29,436 nt of DNA from Strigomonas culicis. Lineage: Eukaryota; Euglenozoa; Kinetoplastea; Trypanosomatida; Trypanosomatidae. Shown here in pieces: positions 18,649 through 27,922 of the stretch; position 1 is the first letter of the stretch; each line of letters starts with the position of its first letter. A program made the translations under genes and the position numbers. The notes below the pieces were generated by a model. The model did not search any database and was not told where the DNA came from. It saw only the letters and a program-made list of their open reading frames with translations. The stretch is from positions 1 to 29,436 of the forward strand of contig AUXH01000199.1 of NCBI GenBank assembly GCA_000482145.1, in the 5' to 3' direction.

Positions 18649-19237
18649 GTGAAAAAAAAAAAAACAGAACGGAAACAAAAAGAGTATTGAAATCGCCCCT
18701 TTTTAAATATTTTTTATTTTAAATTCTGTCAAATGAACTGTATACTGAATTCATTTTTTTTTTTGAACATATATATTCTATACCAAATAATCTTTTGCTC
18801 TCTTTATTATACGGGATCACTCCTTCCTTTGCAGCCGAACTTGAACTGAACGAAGCGAAGAGAATGTGCGAGCGCACCTAGGCCTCAACTTTATTATTAT
18901 TACTATTTTGCTCTGATCACGATGACTGTTCCTTATTACGTACTCTATCTCTTTCTCTGTTTCTCTCTACATACTAGTTTACATTTGTAAATCAAGAAAA
19001 AGATAAACCTTCAATCCAAAGAAAAAAAACTACTCACTTTTATTTGCTCTTTTTTTATTTTGTACTTTCCTTCTTTTTACATCTCTCTCTCTCTCTATAT
19101 ATATATACTTCTGTGCTTCTTTTTCATTACCCAAGAGCAAATACTACCCCCGGTGCGCAGCTTCCCTCCATCCCTGAAAACGATCCCAGACCCCACAGGA
19201 AACACACACCACTCGACCCCAAAACTCCCACAAGAGG
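18649..19237. other. Intergenic region between genes 5 and 6
   Basis: AT-rich spacer containing A- and T-runs, a (CT)n and (TA)n tract at about 19081-19107, and the presumed splice acceptor of gene 6. The small open frames that cross into 19240 are pyrimidine-tract artefacts. Confidence 0.55.
19041..19135 (+). promoter_or_regulatory. Candidate polypyrimidine tract and spliced-leader acceptor, gene 6
   Basis: T/C-rich sequence including a (CT)n run precedes an AG at 19134-19135; another AG follows at 19159-19160. The 5' UTR would be about 78-103 bases. Confidence 0.5.
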
Positions 19238-21679
19238 ATGATCTCGAAAAAGTATAAGATCCTGGTGACGGTGCATGCCGCGGCCGACCTCCTCCCGCTG
19301 AACGCCGGCGGCACCTCCAACCCCTTCGTGAAGGTGACGCTGAACACGGACGGCAGTGCGCTGGCCACCGCGCCGCCGCAGAGCTGCGAGACGACGGTGT
19401 GTGAGAAGACGCTGAACCCGTCCTTCGCGGACGCGACCTTTGCCTTTCTCCACGAGGGGCTGCTGCCCGTGCAGCTTGTCTTTCATGTGCTGAACAAGCT
19501 GCCCTACGTGGACGTCGAGGACCTCCTCGGCACCGCGACCGTGACGCTCTTCGACGTCACCGCGCACCGCAACCAGAGCGGCGGCGGCGCGACGTACGAC
19601 AGTGTGGAGGAGGCGAACGCGGCGGCCGGCACGATCGAGAAGGAGCTGGTGCTGACCGCCGAGGGCAACCCGTCCCTCGGGGCGAAGATGCGGCACGGTA
19701 AGAAAGATTGCGGCACGCTTTACATCAACTACCGTGTGGAGGAGGTGCCGGCGACCGCGTCGCCGCCGCTGCAGCCGCAGCCGCAGCAGGTGCCCTCGCC
19801 CTTCCCGCAGCAGGCGCCCGGCCACATGATGGTCGCCGCGCCTGTGTTCGCGGGCGGCAGCAGCACCGGCAGCCGCACGCCGCCGCAGCTGACGAACTCG
19901 CCGCCGCTGAACCCGAACAACACCGTCTTCTCGCTCCCGCAGAACGCGCGGACGCCGCCGTCGCTGTCGCGCGTCACGTCGACGAGCGCGATGCCGATGC
20001 TGGTGCCGCAGGCCGGCGGCGCGCCGCTGCCCGGCAACCTCACGCCGCCGTCGCTGTCGCAGATGGCGCCGCCCACCGCCGTGCCGGTGCCCATCCTGAA
20101 CAACAACACCGTGACCGCGCTGCCGCACGCGGGAGAGGTGGGGCCGGACAGCGCGCCGCACACGCTCAGCGCAAGTGAGCAGCGCTACATGCCGCCGCAG
20201 CTCGTCGCGCCGACGCCGAAGATGCCGACGAGCGCGCCGGTGCTCGGCGGCCCGTCCGACCCCAGCCTGCAGTACGTGAGCTACCCCGTCCCCGGCGCCC
20301 GCACGCCGCCGGCGCCGCCATCGCCGCCGCAGGCCGCGGCGGCCGCCGCCGGCCACATCCTCTTCGCGAACAACAGCACGATGGTCCCCGCGGCGGTGCG
20401 CACGCCGCCGTCGGTGGCGCTGAGCCCGCCGGCGCAGGCCGCCGGCACGCCGCCGACGCTGTACACGAACTACGCCCAGCAGATGGCGGCCGCGGCCTAC
20501 CCGCCAAACATTGTGCACCCGCACCCGCAGAACTGCGCACAGGACCACGTGCAGGCACCCATCGCGAACAACAACACCTGCCTCGACGGCGCCGCGAACC
20601 CGCCGGTGCTGCCGTCCCACGTGAAGCTCATCGCGACGCCGCCGAACATCGTCGGCAACAGCCAGGAGCGGCCGGGCCCCTTTGTGTTCCCCGCCTCGCG
20701 GCCCGGCGCCGCCACGACCAGCAGCAGCGCCACGACGACGACGACGACGGATCGCCACCGCCCGCGTGCGGTGCCGCACTCCGCGTCGAGCAACGGCCTG
20801 CTGGACGTGGCGCAGCCGCCCGTGTCGCCGCCGCTGTCGCAGCAGACAAGCCGTCGCGCGACGCCGTCGAGCCTGATGCCGGCGGCGGCCGCCGGCGGCG
20901 TGCAGAGCCTCTTCCCGGCCGCGCCGCAGACCTTCAACATCCAGGTGGGCGGCGCGGCGCCGCCGCCGACGATGGACCTCACCGCCCACACCCGCTTCAT
21001 CGACCCCAAGCAGTTTTCCTTCTTCGCGAACAACAACGTGACGCACCTCCAGGCCCACGCCCCGGCGGCGGCCGCGCCGGCGGTGCCCTCCGCGGTCGCG
21101 TCGTCGACGCCGCCGTCGCACTACGACGGCGCCTCCGTGGAGCAGCTGTACGCGGACCGCGCCCTGCTGCTGCGCGCGGCGCAGCATTTCCAGGCGCACG
21201 AGGGTCTCTTCCTGGCGCTCAAGCGCAAGGACCCGCTGCTCGTGAACGGCTTCCAGGAGGTGCGCGACCACAGCGGCGCCACGCTGCTCCACATCGCCGC
21301 GGCCCACGGCCAGCTGGCGCTGCTGCAGCTGCTGCTCAGCCCGCTGCAGCCGCAGGCGGCCACGTCCCACCCCTTCGCCTACCCCCTCGTGAACCTCTGC
21401 TCCCTCGTGACGGCGAACGGCGGCAACACGGTCCTACACGTCGCCGCGCTGCACGGCCAGCGACAGGTGTGCGAGTGGCTGCGGTACCACTACACAGCGC
21501 CCGTCACCGCCAGCGACGCCGCCGCTGAGGCGGACAGGCGCAGGGCGGACGCCGCGAGGAGCAATACGGAGGTCACGAACTGCCTGTGGCTTGTGCGGAA
21601 CAAGAACAGCAAGCTCGCCGCGGAGCTCGCGATGGAGGCCGGCTTCGAGGACATCTCACGGCTGCTGCTGCCGGCGTAG
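19238..21679 (+). CDS. C2 domain - TPP-rich linker - ankyrin repeat protein, 813 aa
   Basis: Residues 1-170 read as a C2 domain: K-Y-K-I-L-V-T-V-H-A-A-A-D-L-L, then G-G-T-S-N-P-F-V-K-V, then K-T-L-N-P-S-F and E-D-L-L-G-T-A. C2 domains bind membranes or proteins. At the first calcium loop the usual Asp pair is replaced by Asn (L-N-A-G-G-T-S-N-P) and later loop Asps are incomplete, so calcium-independent binding is likely. Residues 171-640 are a Pro/Ala/Ser/Thr-rich linker with at least eight T-P-P motifs (for example Thr214, 239, 269, 356, 389), potential proline-directed kinase or WW/SH3-type sites. Residues about 678-700 and 727-750 are ankyrin repeats (A-T-L-L-H-I-A-A-A-H-G and N-T-V-L-H-V-A-A-L-H-G), and a weaker third ends the protein. 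The combination suggests a membrane-linked adaptor; the cellular role is not known. A 747-residue antisense frame is a codon-bias shadow. Confidence 0.85.
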   Translation: MISKKYKILVTVHAAADLLPLNAGGTSNPFVKVTLNTDGSALATAPPQSCETTVCEKTLNPSFADATFAFLHEGLLPVQLVFHVLNKLPYVDVEDLLGTATVTLFDVTAHRNQSGGGATYDSVEEANAAAGTIEKELVLTAEGNPSLGAKMRHGKKDCGTLYINYRVEEVPATASPPLQPQPQQVPSPFPQQAPGHMMVAAPVFAGGSSTGSRTPPQLTNSPPLNPNNTVFSLPQNARTPPSLSRVTSTSAMPMLVPQAGGAPLPGNLTPPSLSQMAPPTAVPVPILNNNTVTALPHAGEVGPDSAPHTLSASEQRYMPPQLVAPTPKMPTSAPVLGGPSDPSLQYVSYPVPGARTPPAPPSPPQAAAAAAGHILFANNSTMVPAAVRTPPSVALSPPAQAAGTPPTLYTNYAQQMAAAAYPPNIVHPHPQNCAQDHVQAPIANNNTCLDGAANPPVLPSHVKLIATPPNIVGNSQERPGPFVFPASRPGAATTSSSATTTTTTDRHRPRAVPHSASSNGLLDVAQPPVSPPLSQQTSRRATPSSLMPAAAAGGVQSLFPAAPQTFNIQVGGAAPPPTMDLTAHTRFIDPKQFSFFANNNVTHLQAHAPAAAAPAVPSAVASSTPPSHYDGASVEQLYADRALLLRAAQHFQAHEGLFLALKRKDPLLVNGFQEVRDHSGATLLHIAAAHGQLALLQLLLSPLQPQAATSHPFAYPLVNLCSLVTANGGNTVLHVAALHGQRQVCEWLRYHYTAPVTASDAAAEADRRRADAARSNTEVTNCLWLVRNKNSKLAAELAMEAGFEDISRLLLPA

Positions 21680-23700
21680 CACACGAGAAGAACGAAGGAA
21701 CAGCAACAAACACACTCACATACACACAAATAAAACAATTCTTTTTTTTTTTGAATTGTTTTTGTGAGTTTTGTTCGCATTCAACATGTTTCTTGATTCG
21801 ATTCTTTTTCCTTTTTTCTTTTTTCTTCTTCTTTTGCTTACACCCACACCCTTGCTTTCTCAACGGCATTAATAGTTCGTTATTATTATTGATGTTCTTT
21901 TTTTTTCTTTTACATTACTTCTATTAATCTGATTCCTCGCTTGAGAACAAATATAAACAAATACATGAAAAAAATTACATAAACCGGATAAATCAAATAA
22001 ACTGGGAAACTGTAAAAATATTATTTTTCAAAAAAAAACTATATTGAATAGAAAAAAACAAACAACAAGTAAAAAAAAATAGTTTACTGACAAAGAAAAT
22101 GGTAAAATGCTGTTTTATTCCTTTTTTCTCTTTCCGTACTTGTTTGTGTATATACACACTGAATGCAATGTAACGGTGCGTGAAGAAGCAATTAGCGTAA
22201 CTTCGAAGAAGTACAGCTAAGAATAAGAAAACGAAATAAAAGAAAGAAAAATAATAAACATGCTATAAAAATAAAAGAAATCATTTTATTACTTACAAAT
22301 GAAAACAAAACAACAACAAATACTCTTTCTTTTGCTTGCTTCCGCACTTTGTTTTCTCTTTTTTTCACTTTTGATTTATACTTATTTTCAATATATACCA
22401 CGCACATACGAAAAGAATACGAAAAAAAAAAAAACGTATGTTTAAAATAAAACAAACAGACAAACAAAAAAACAATCAAAATGCACAATCCACCAGCAAT
22501 AATAATAATAGAAAAGGTCTAGCCGTTATCAAGTATTGAGCGTCTAGGAGTAGAAGTCTTCTTGTGACTTCTTCCTTTTTTTTTTGAAACACTCTTTTCC
22601 CCACTTTCTTTTATACAGATGTATTAATGAAAGTGTATGCAGTGAGTTTTTTTTTTCAGTTTCTCTTTTTCCCCTCTTTTTTCTTTTTTTCTTTTTGGTT
22701 TTCAATCTAATTCGTATTGATAACTTCAGAAAACGTTTTTGTTTTTAAATGAGATTTTCTTTCTCTCTCTCTTTTTATTTTTGTATGGTGTTGTTAATAG
22801 CCATTCATTTTTATTATTCATCTTTGATTTTCTTTCCCTTTCACTGTTTAGTGCTTCTTAAAAAATAAAACAAATGAAAAAAAACTAAATTATTTAAAAT
22901 ATACAAACAAAAAGAAAAACAAAATGAGAAGAGGAATTATATGTAAAGAAAACAACAAGAAAAGAGTAGCCGTTCCTTGGAATTCAGGAAGTGTCTACGA
23001 ATGAATAATAGTAAAAAAATGGTGGCTGATATACATTTATGTATATCTGTTTGTTGTTTTTTTTTGTTATTTTATATTTTGTTTTTGTTTTTGTTTTGAG
23101 ACACTATTTTAATTATTATGACAGCGGTTTCTTCTTTTTTTTTTCAATTACAGAAATAAAATACGGTATTAGCCAACTTTTGATAAAAGCTGTCTAATGT
23201 ACTGATAACCAAACAAAAATGGTAAATAAAGGAAGAATCAGAAAGCTTGTTCATAAACCAAAAACACTGTTTTTATTTATTTTTTTGTTTGAGTGAGCGA
23301 ATATATATTTGTATGAATAATCATATATACATCCATTCTTTCCTTGAAAAGAACACATAAATGTAAATATATGTATTATTTTTTGTATACGCTCTTTTTT
23401 GTTCAATGTTTTTTTCCTTCCTTCTACATTTTTGCCGTTCAAGAGGCAAATTCACAAAAAAGGAAAAAAAAAAGAAACCAACAAGCAAAAAGAAAGAGTT
23501 GCTTTATTGTTTTTATGATGTGCGTACATCTATACGTGCAGTGTTATTATACCTTTCACAAGTGATTGTAAGTAGCCCTCAGTTCGACATTTCAATCTTC
23601 TCTATCCTTCCTCTGCTCTTTTTTTTTCTTTTGTTGTTCTCTACAAGAAACGATAATAGATCTAGATACATCTAGTTCGCTCTCTCTCTCTCTCTCCCGC
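21680..23700. other. Two-kilobase gene-free AT-rich region
   Basis: This is the longest spacer in the window. It is AT-rich throughout with many A- and T-runs, and every open frame in it (both strands) is short and of low-complexity Phe/Lys/Ile/Tyr composition, so no protein gene is called. Small palindromes occur at 22146-22157, 22552-22572 (7-bp stem, 7-base loop, then a T-run) and 23028-23047 (8-bp stem, 4-base loop). The right end holds a pyrimidine tract for the next gene. No tRNA-like or snoRNA box motifs were recognised. It could be a long 3' UTR of the C2-ankyrin gene, or hold an RNA gene I cannot see. Confidence 0.55.
23593..23647 (+). promoter_or_regulatory. Polypyrimidine tract and spliced-leader acceptor, YEATS gene
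   Basis: An extended T/C run from about 23593 to 23642 is followed by CAAG with the AG at 23646-23647. The 5' UTR would be about 53 bases and ends in a (CT)n run at 23681-23697 directly before the ATG at 23701. Confidence 0.55.
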
Positions 23701-23861
23701 ATGCCCGTCGATACGCCACCGAAGAAGTATCACAGGCAGACCACCGCGGAGGAGGCGGACGGCGGCCGGCGGCGGCGGCGGCACAGCGCCGCGCCGTACG
23801 CGGACCTGGAGGAAGATATGGTCGCCCGCAAGCGGCGGCGGCGGCGGTCCCTGACGGCGAC

Positions 23862-23897
<36 letters not shown>

Positions 23898-26800
23898 CGG
23901 CAACGTGATCACGACCATCAATGAGCGCGGGGAGGTTGTAGTGAAGCGCAAGCGTGGGCGGCCGCCGAAGAACCGCAGCCTGACCGGCCACGGCGAGGCG
24001 GGCGGCGGCCCGGCGGTCCCGCAGACGCCGCGACCGTCGGAGGACCACACGAAGCGCACAAAGCGCCCCTACCGACGGTCGGACGCGCAGCCCCCCGCGC
24101 CAGCCCCCCCTACCACGACCGCGAATGCAAGTGGTGGGAAGGACGGCATGAAGAGCTTTTCGCAGGTGTCCTCCGCCTCCTCCTCCACCCTCAAGGCGCA
24201 ACCACTCGAGAACACGAGCACCGTTGCGACGAGTAGCAACAATACGACGAATCTCTCCATCGCACAGAGCGGCGATGGGGTGGGGGATGGAGACGGCGCC
24301 GGCGCCGGGGGCGCGGGCGGCAGGGAGGCGTCCTTGTTCACCATGTTTCATAAGAGCGGCGGGCCGAGCTTTCTCGCGACCCCGCCACTCGCCAGGCTGG
24401 ACTCCGACGACAGGACCTCGCAGGCGGAGGACGCGAACGTGGCAAGCCCGACGATCGAGGGCCGAAACACAACCCCCACCAACCCGAGTGGGGTGTACTC
24501 CGTGGAGGAGGAGATACTGAAAAACCGACTGGAGAAAGAACGGAAAGAAATTGAGAACGCGGAGCGGCTGCGCGTTGAACAGGAAAAGATGAAGCGGAGC
24601 GTCATTCTCACGTTTAATGACTTCGTCTTTGAGAACGATCACAGCAGCAGAGCGTCAGCCACGGCGACGCCCTCTCCCCCCCCTAGTACCACAACGGGTG
24701 TGCTGAAGGCAGGTGAGCGAACCTACGTGGAGCAACAGCTCACAGACCACTTCCGGCGGCTCTGCCAGGCCCAGCCGAGTGCGCACAGCCAGGCGGTTCT
24801 GCAAGACGCAGAGGAGCGTTTTTTGAGTGAGCATCAAACGCACTCCTTCCTGCTGGCCTCGCCGGAGAGCTACGTCGCGAGTCCGTTCATCTCCTTCTAC
24901 GGCCCCCTGCAGCGCCGCGCGTCTCGCGCCGCTCCCTCCCGCTCCCCACCCTCTGTGTCGCCAACCCAGGAGAGCATTAAGTTTCGAAAGCAGCGGAGTG
25001 TTCTGCTGCCTCTGCTCGTGGGCAGCTGCGTCACGCTCGTCGCCCCGGAGAGCAAGGAGAAGAGCCATCTGTGGACCGTATACCTGCGCGGGCTGCACAA
25101 CGGCCGCTACACGTGCGGCGCCGACAGCGCCGCGGAGCGCACCGACTATCTCTCGCTCTTCATCGACAAGGTTGTCTTTGTGCTGGACAAAAGCTTCAGC
25201 CCCTCCGTGCGCACCGTCACCGCGGCCCCTTTTGAGGTGACGGAGCGCGGCTGGGGCGAATTCCCCATCTTCATCTATGTGTACCTGAAGAAGGAATTCG
25301 CGGACTTGGTGACGCCGGCCGGGGCGAACCGCGAGGAGGTGCAGCTCAACAAGTTCTTCTCCGGCGTCACGCGCGGCATCCCCTACACACAGCAGAGAGT
25401 GTTCTACCAACACGTGACGGGCGCCACGAGCACGGCGGCGGCGCCGATGGAGGCCTTCCCGCCGCCGTCGTCGCCGTCGCTGCCGCCGCCGCCGCGACTC
25501 GGGGAGGGTCTGTTCATCGACACATCCGGCGCGAACGAGCCGAACGGCACGCCGGGTAGTGTATCCTCGCCGACCGGCGGGGTGGCGATGGGGGACCCAT
25601 CCTCCCCGACCACCGTGCTGCGCCAGTACCACCAGAGCAGTGGGACGACGACCGGGGCGGCGAGCGCGCCGAACCATGCGGCCGGCGGCGCGCCCATGCC
25701 GATCAAGGGCAGCACGAACATCAACGAGATGAACAACGACGCGTCCTGCAAGACCATCCTGTACAAGAGCCCCTTCCTGAATCCCTTCTGGCTCGGCTGT
25801 ACGCACCATCATCCGGCGGACGGCGGCGCGCGCCGGCGCCGGCGGCGCCGCCCGGTGCCAAACGTGTGCTCCAGCAGTGACAGCGGCAGCGAGCCGGGGG
25901 ACGGCCCGTCGCCGGGCAGCGACGCAGACGACGCGGAAGAAGTCGAGAGCGTGTGGGAGACCGCCGGCCGCGCGACGCCGCCGCTGCCGCCGATCACCGC
26001 GAGTGGCAGTGCGTGCCACGTGGTCGCGTTTCAGCACCTGCTGCGCTTCTCTCACCGCACGAAGGCACCGCCGGCGATCCCGCCCTCGCTGCCGAACATC
26101 AAGCGCAACAAGGAGAGCGGCACGGAGCAGATGGGCTACACGATTGTGGAGGGGCCCGTCGTGACGGAGCACTACGAGGAGATGGTGTTGGAGGTGCGCG
26201 CGCCGCCGGCGGCCAGGGCCCCACGCGTGAACAAGCGCTCGCCGCCGGGCAGGTCGCGTAAAGAAAAGAGTGAGGCGGTGAAGCTGGAGGACGGACCGCA
26301 TACGCGCGTGAAACAGGAGGAAGATGACGGCACTGGCGAGGAGCCTGCGCCTCCGCAGCGAGACGATGCGCACGCGGCCTATGTGGTGGTGGAGCAGGAG
26401 GCGGAGCAGCGGCTGTTCAGCGCCGTCGCGCAGCTGGAGCGGTTCCTCCGCTTTTACGTGTACGAGCAGCAGAAAATCATGCTCACGATGCTGTCGCAGA
26501 AGGTGGCGCCCGAGAAGGCGCAGCACCCGCATCCGCATGGCGCCTGGCCGGTGAGCCACTGCGCACATGGCCAACCCCTCTTCACAAAGGAGGAGCGGTC
26601 GCTTCTGGAAACGTACTATCATCACTTTCTGTTTTCTTCATCCTCATCGGCCACAAGCGAACATCGGGGCGGCGTCTCGTGCTTTCAGCAGATTTACGAA
26701 AACCACGACGTTTTCTTCTTCGACTTTTACAACAGCATCGCATACCTCAGCAGTGTCACCGCCACTGCGCGCGCGGAGGGCTGGCTGACCGACGCGCTCG

Positions 26801-27612
26801 ACGTCAACCGCGCCTACTTATTCGACCGCCGCCACGGTGCGAGGCGCAGACGTCGGGGCATGTGGGACGCCCCCGACGACGCGGACGGGGATGAGATCCA
26901 TCCGACGCCCCCTCCTCCTCATAATCACAAACCTGCTAGTGGTTCCATACTGCAGAGCGAGGTGTCAACGCTGCCGACCACCGATCTGTTCCAATCCTCC
27001 TTCCCGCCGCACCGCACGAATCAGAACGACTGCCACGTGCTCACCCGCGCCGAGTTTGACTGCATCGGTCACTTGGTGTCCTTCCCGTCGCACAAGAGCC
27101 TGAACACCGTGTTTCAGAGAGCCGTCGTGCCCGTCGCGCTGCTGCTGACCAAAACCGTGTCACTTTTGCTAAGCGCCCTCCGCAACGCGGACCAGCAGCC
27201 GAGTGAGGCGCAGCCGGTGTTCTACTACGCGGTGCATCCGGCCATCGCGGCGGTGGGGGATGCGAATCCACACGCCGCCGCGCTGCTGAGTAGGGAGGAG
27301 CACAACGTGGATGACGAGGACGACGATGACGTGGAGGAGCCGGAGGGGAGCGCCACCAGCCCTGGTGGCCATGCGCCGCTCTCCGCTGTGGGACTGGGCA
27401 CCCCTCATGCGAGGCAAAATCTGTTTGGGGAGCATCGATTTTATTTTCTCAACGGCGTACTGCCCAACGGGGAGAGGCGGAGTGACAGCAAAGGGCACTT
27501 CTCCGATTTGAGCAAATTGGAAAAGATGAAAAACGATTTGATGGCAGAAATTTTGAGTATGCGACGCGAGATCACGAAGCGCGAGAGTGCTCTGACCTTA
27601 CAAACCATTTAA
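23701..27612 (+). CDS. AT-hook and split YEATS-domain chromatin protein, 1303 aa
   Basis: YEATS domains read acetylated or crotonylated histone lysines in complexes such as NuA4, SWR1 and TFIID. The core spans about 430-535: L-W-T-V-Y-L-R-G (457-464), K-V-V-F-V-L-D-K-S-F and P-F-E-V-T-E-R-G-W-G-E-F (the G-W-G at 517-519), as in Yaf9/GAS41. The reader pocket keeps the S-F pair and the aromatic Trp, but the His found in AF9 (H-E-S-F) is Asp here. The fold then breaks off; its last parts reappear at 773-783 (H-V-V-A-F-Q-H-L-L-R-F) and 818-828 (G-P-V-V-T-E-H-Y-E-E-M), so about 240 residues are inserted. The insert has an Arg-rich nuclear-signal-like run. An AT-hook core R-G-R-P-P-K lies at 85-90, poly-Pro at about 56-66, coiled coil at about 265-300 and again at the extreme C-terminus, as in Yaf9. 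Two V-K-x-E sites near 860-875 are possible SUMO sites. Confidence 0.85.
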
Positions 27613-27922
27613 CAAAACAACAACAACAACAACAACAACAACATATTCTTTTTTTTTTTGTATTGCTTTCTGCCTCTTTTCATTTTGCATTTGCGTACAG
27701 GAAATGATGGTAACACGCCCCCCTTTTTTTTTGCTATTCTTCTCTGTCCACGCTTCTTCCCTTCTCTCGAAAAATTAAAAAAAGAAAAAGAACAAAAATA
27801 CCTCAATTGCTCGTTTATTCTGCAAAGATAAAACAACAACAGGGACTGTCACAACCTAATACTATACATAAAAAAAAGGAAGCACAAATCACCTATAACG
27901 AAAAAAAAAAGAAGAAGTAAAT
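27613..27922. other. Intergenic region between genes 7 and 8, with (CAA)n
   Basis: Begins with a (CAA)8 microsatellite at 27618-27642 immediately after the stop codon. Two pyrimidine tracts follow (27646-27698 and 27718-27770), and then A-rich sequence up to the ATG. No gene is present. Confidence 0.6.
27646..27700 (+). promoter_or_regulatory. Candidate polypyrimidine tract and spliced-leader acceptor, gene 8
   Basis: A T/C-rich run ends in ACAG with the AG at 27699-27700. A second tract at 27718-27770 with an AG at 27783-27784 is an equally good candidate, giving 5' UTRs of about 222 or 138 bases. Confidence 0.45.

Noticed and set aside
19127..21370. 747-residue open frame on the minus strand opposite the C2-ankyrin gene
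   Set aside because: It is almost entirely Arg/Gly/Ala/Val/His from GC-rich codons and mirrors the plus-strand gene. It arises because stop codons are rare opposite GC-ending codons, and no domain is visible.
22192..22488. 98-residue minus-strand frame in the 2-kb spacer
   Set aside because: Phe/Lys/Val low-complexity translation of AT-rich DNA, on the strand opposite to all real genes. The hydrophobic stretch comes from A-runs read in antisense.
22552..22572. Hairpin followed by a T-run, considered as a terminator or small RNA end
   Set aside because: The stem is only 7 bp and T-runs are everywhere in these spacers, so it is not distinctive enough to call as a feature.
23344..23675. Short plus-strand frames just before the YEATS gene
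   Set aside because: They run through A-tracts and the polypyrimidine tract and lack coding composition.
24655..26625. 656-residue minus-strand open frame inside the YEATS gene
   Set aside because: Low-complexity Arg-rich translation with no recognisable fold; the plus-strand YEATS motifs establish the real frame.
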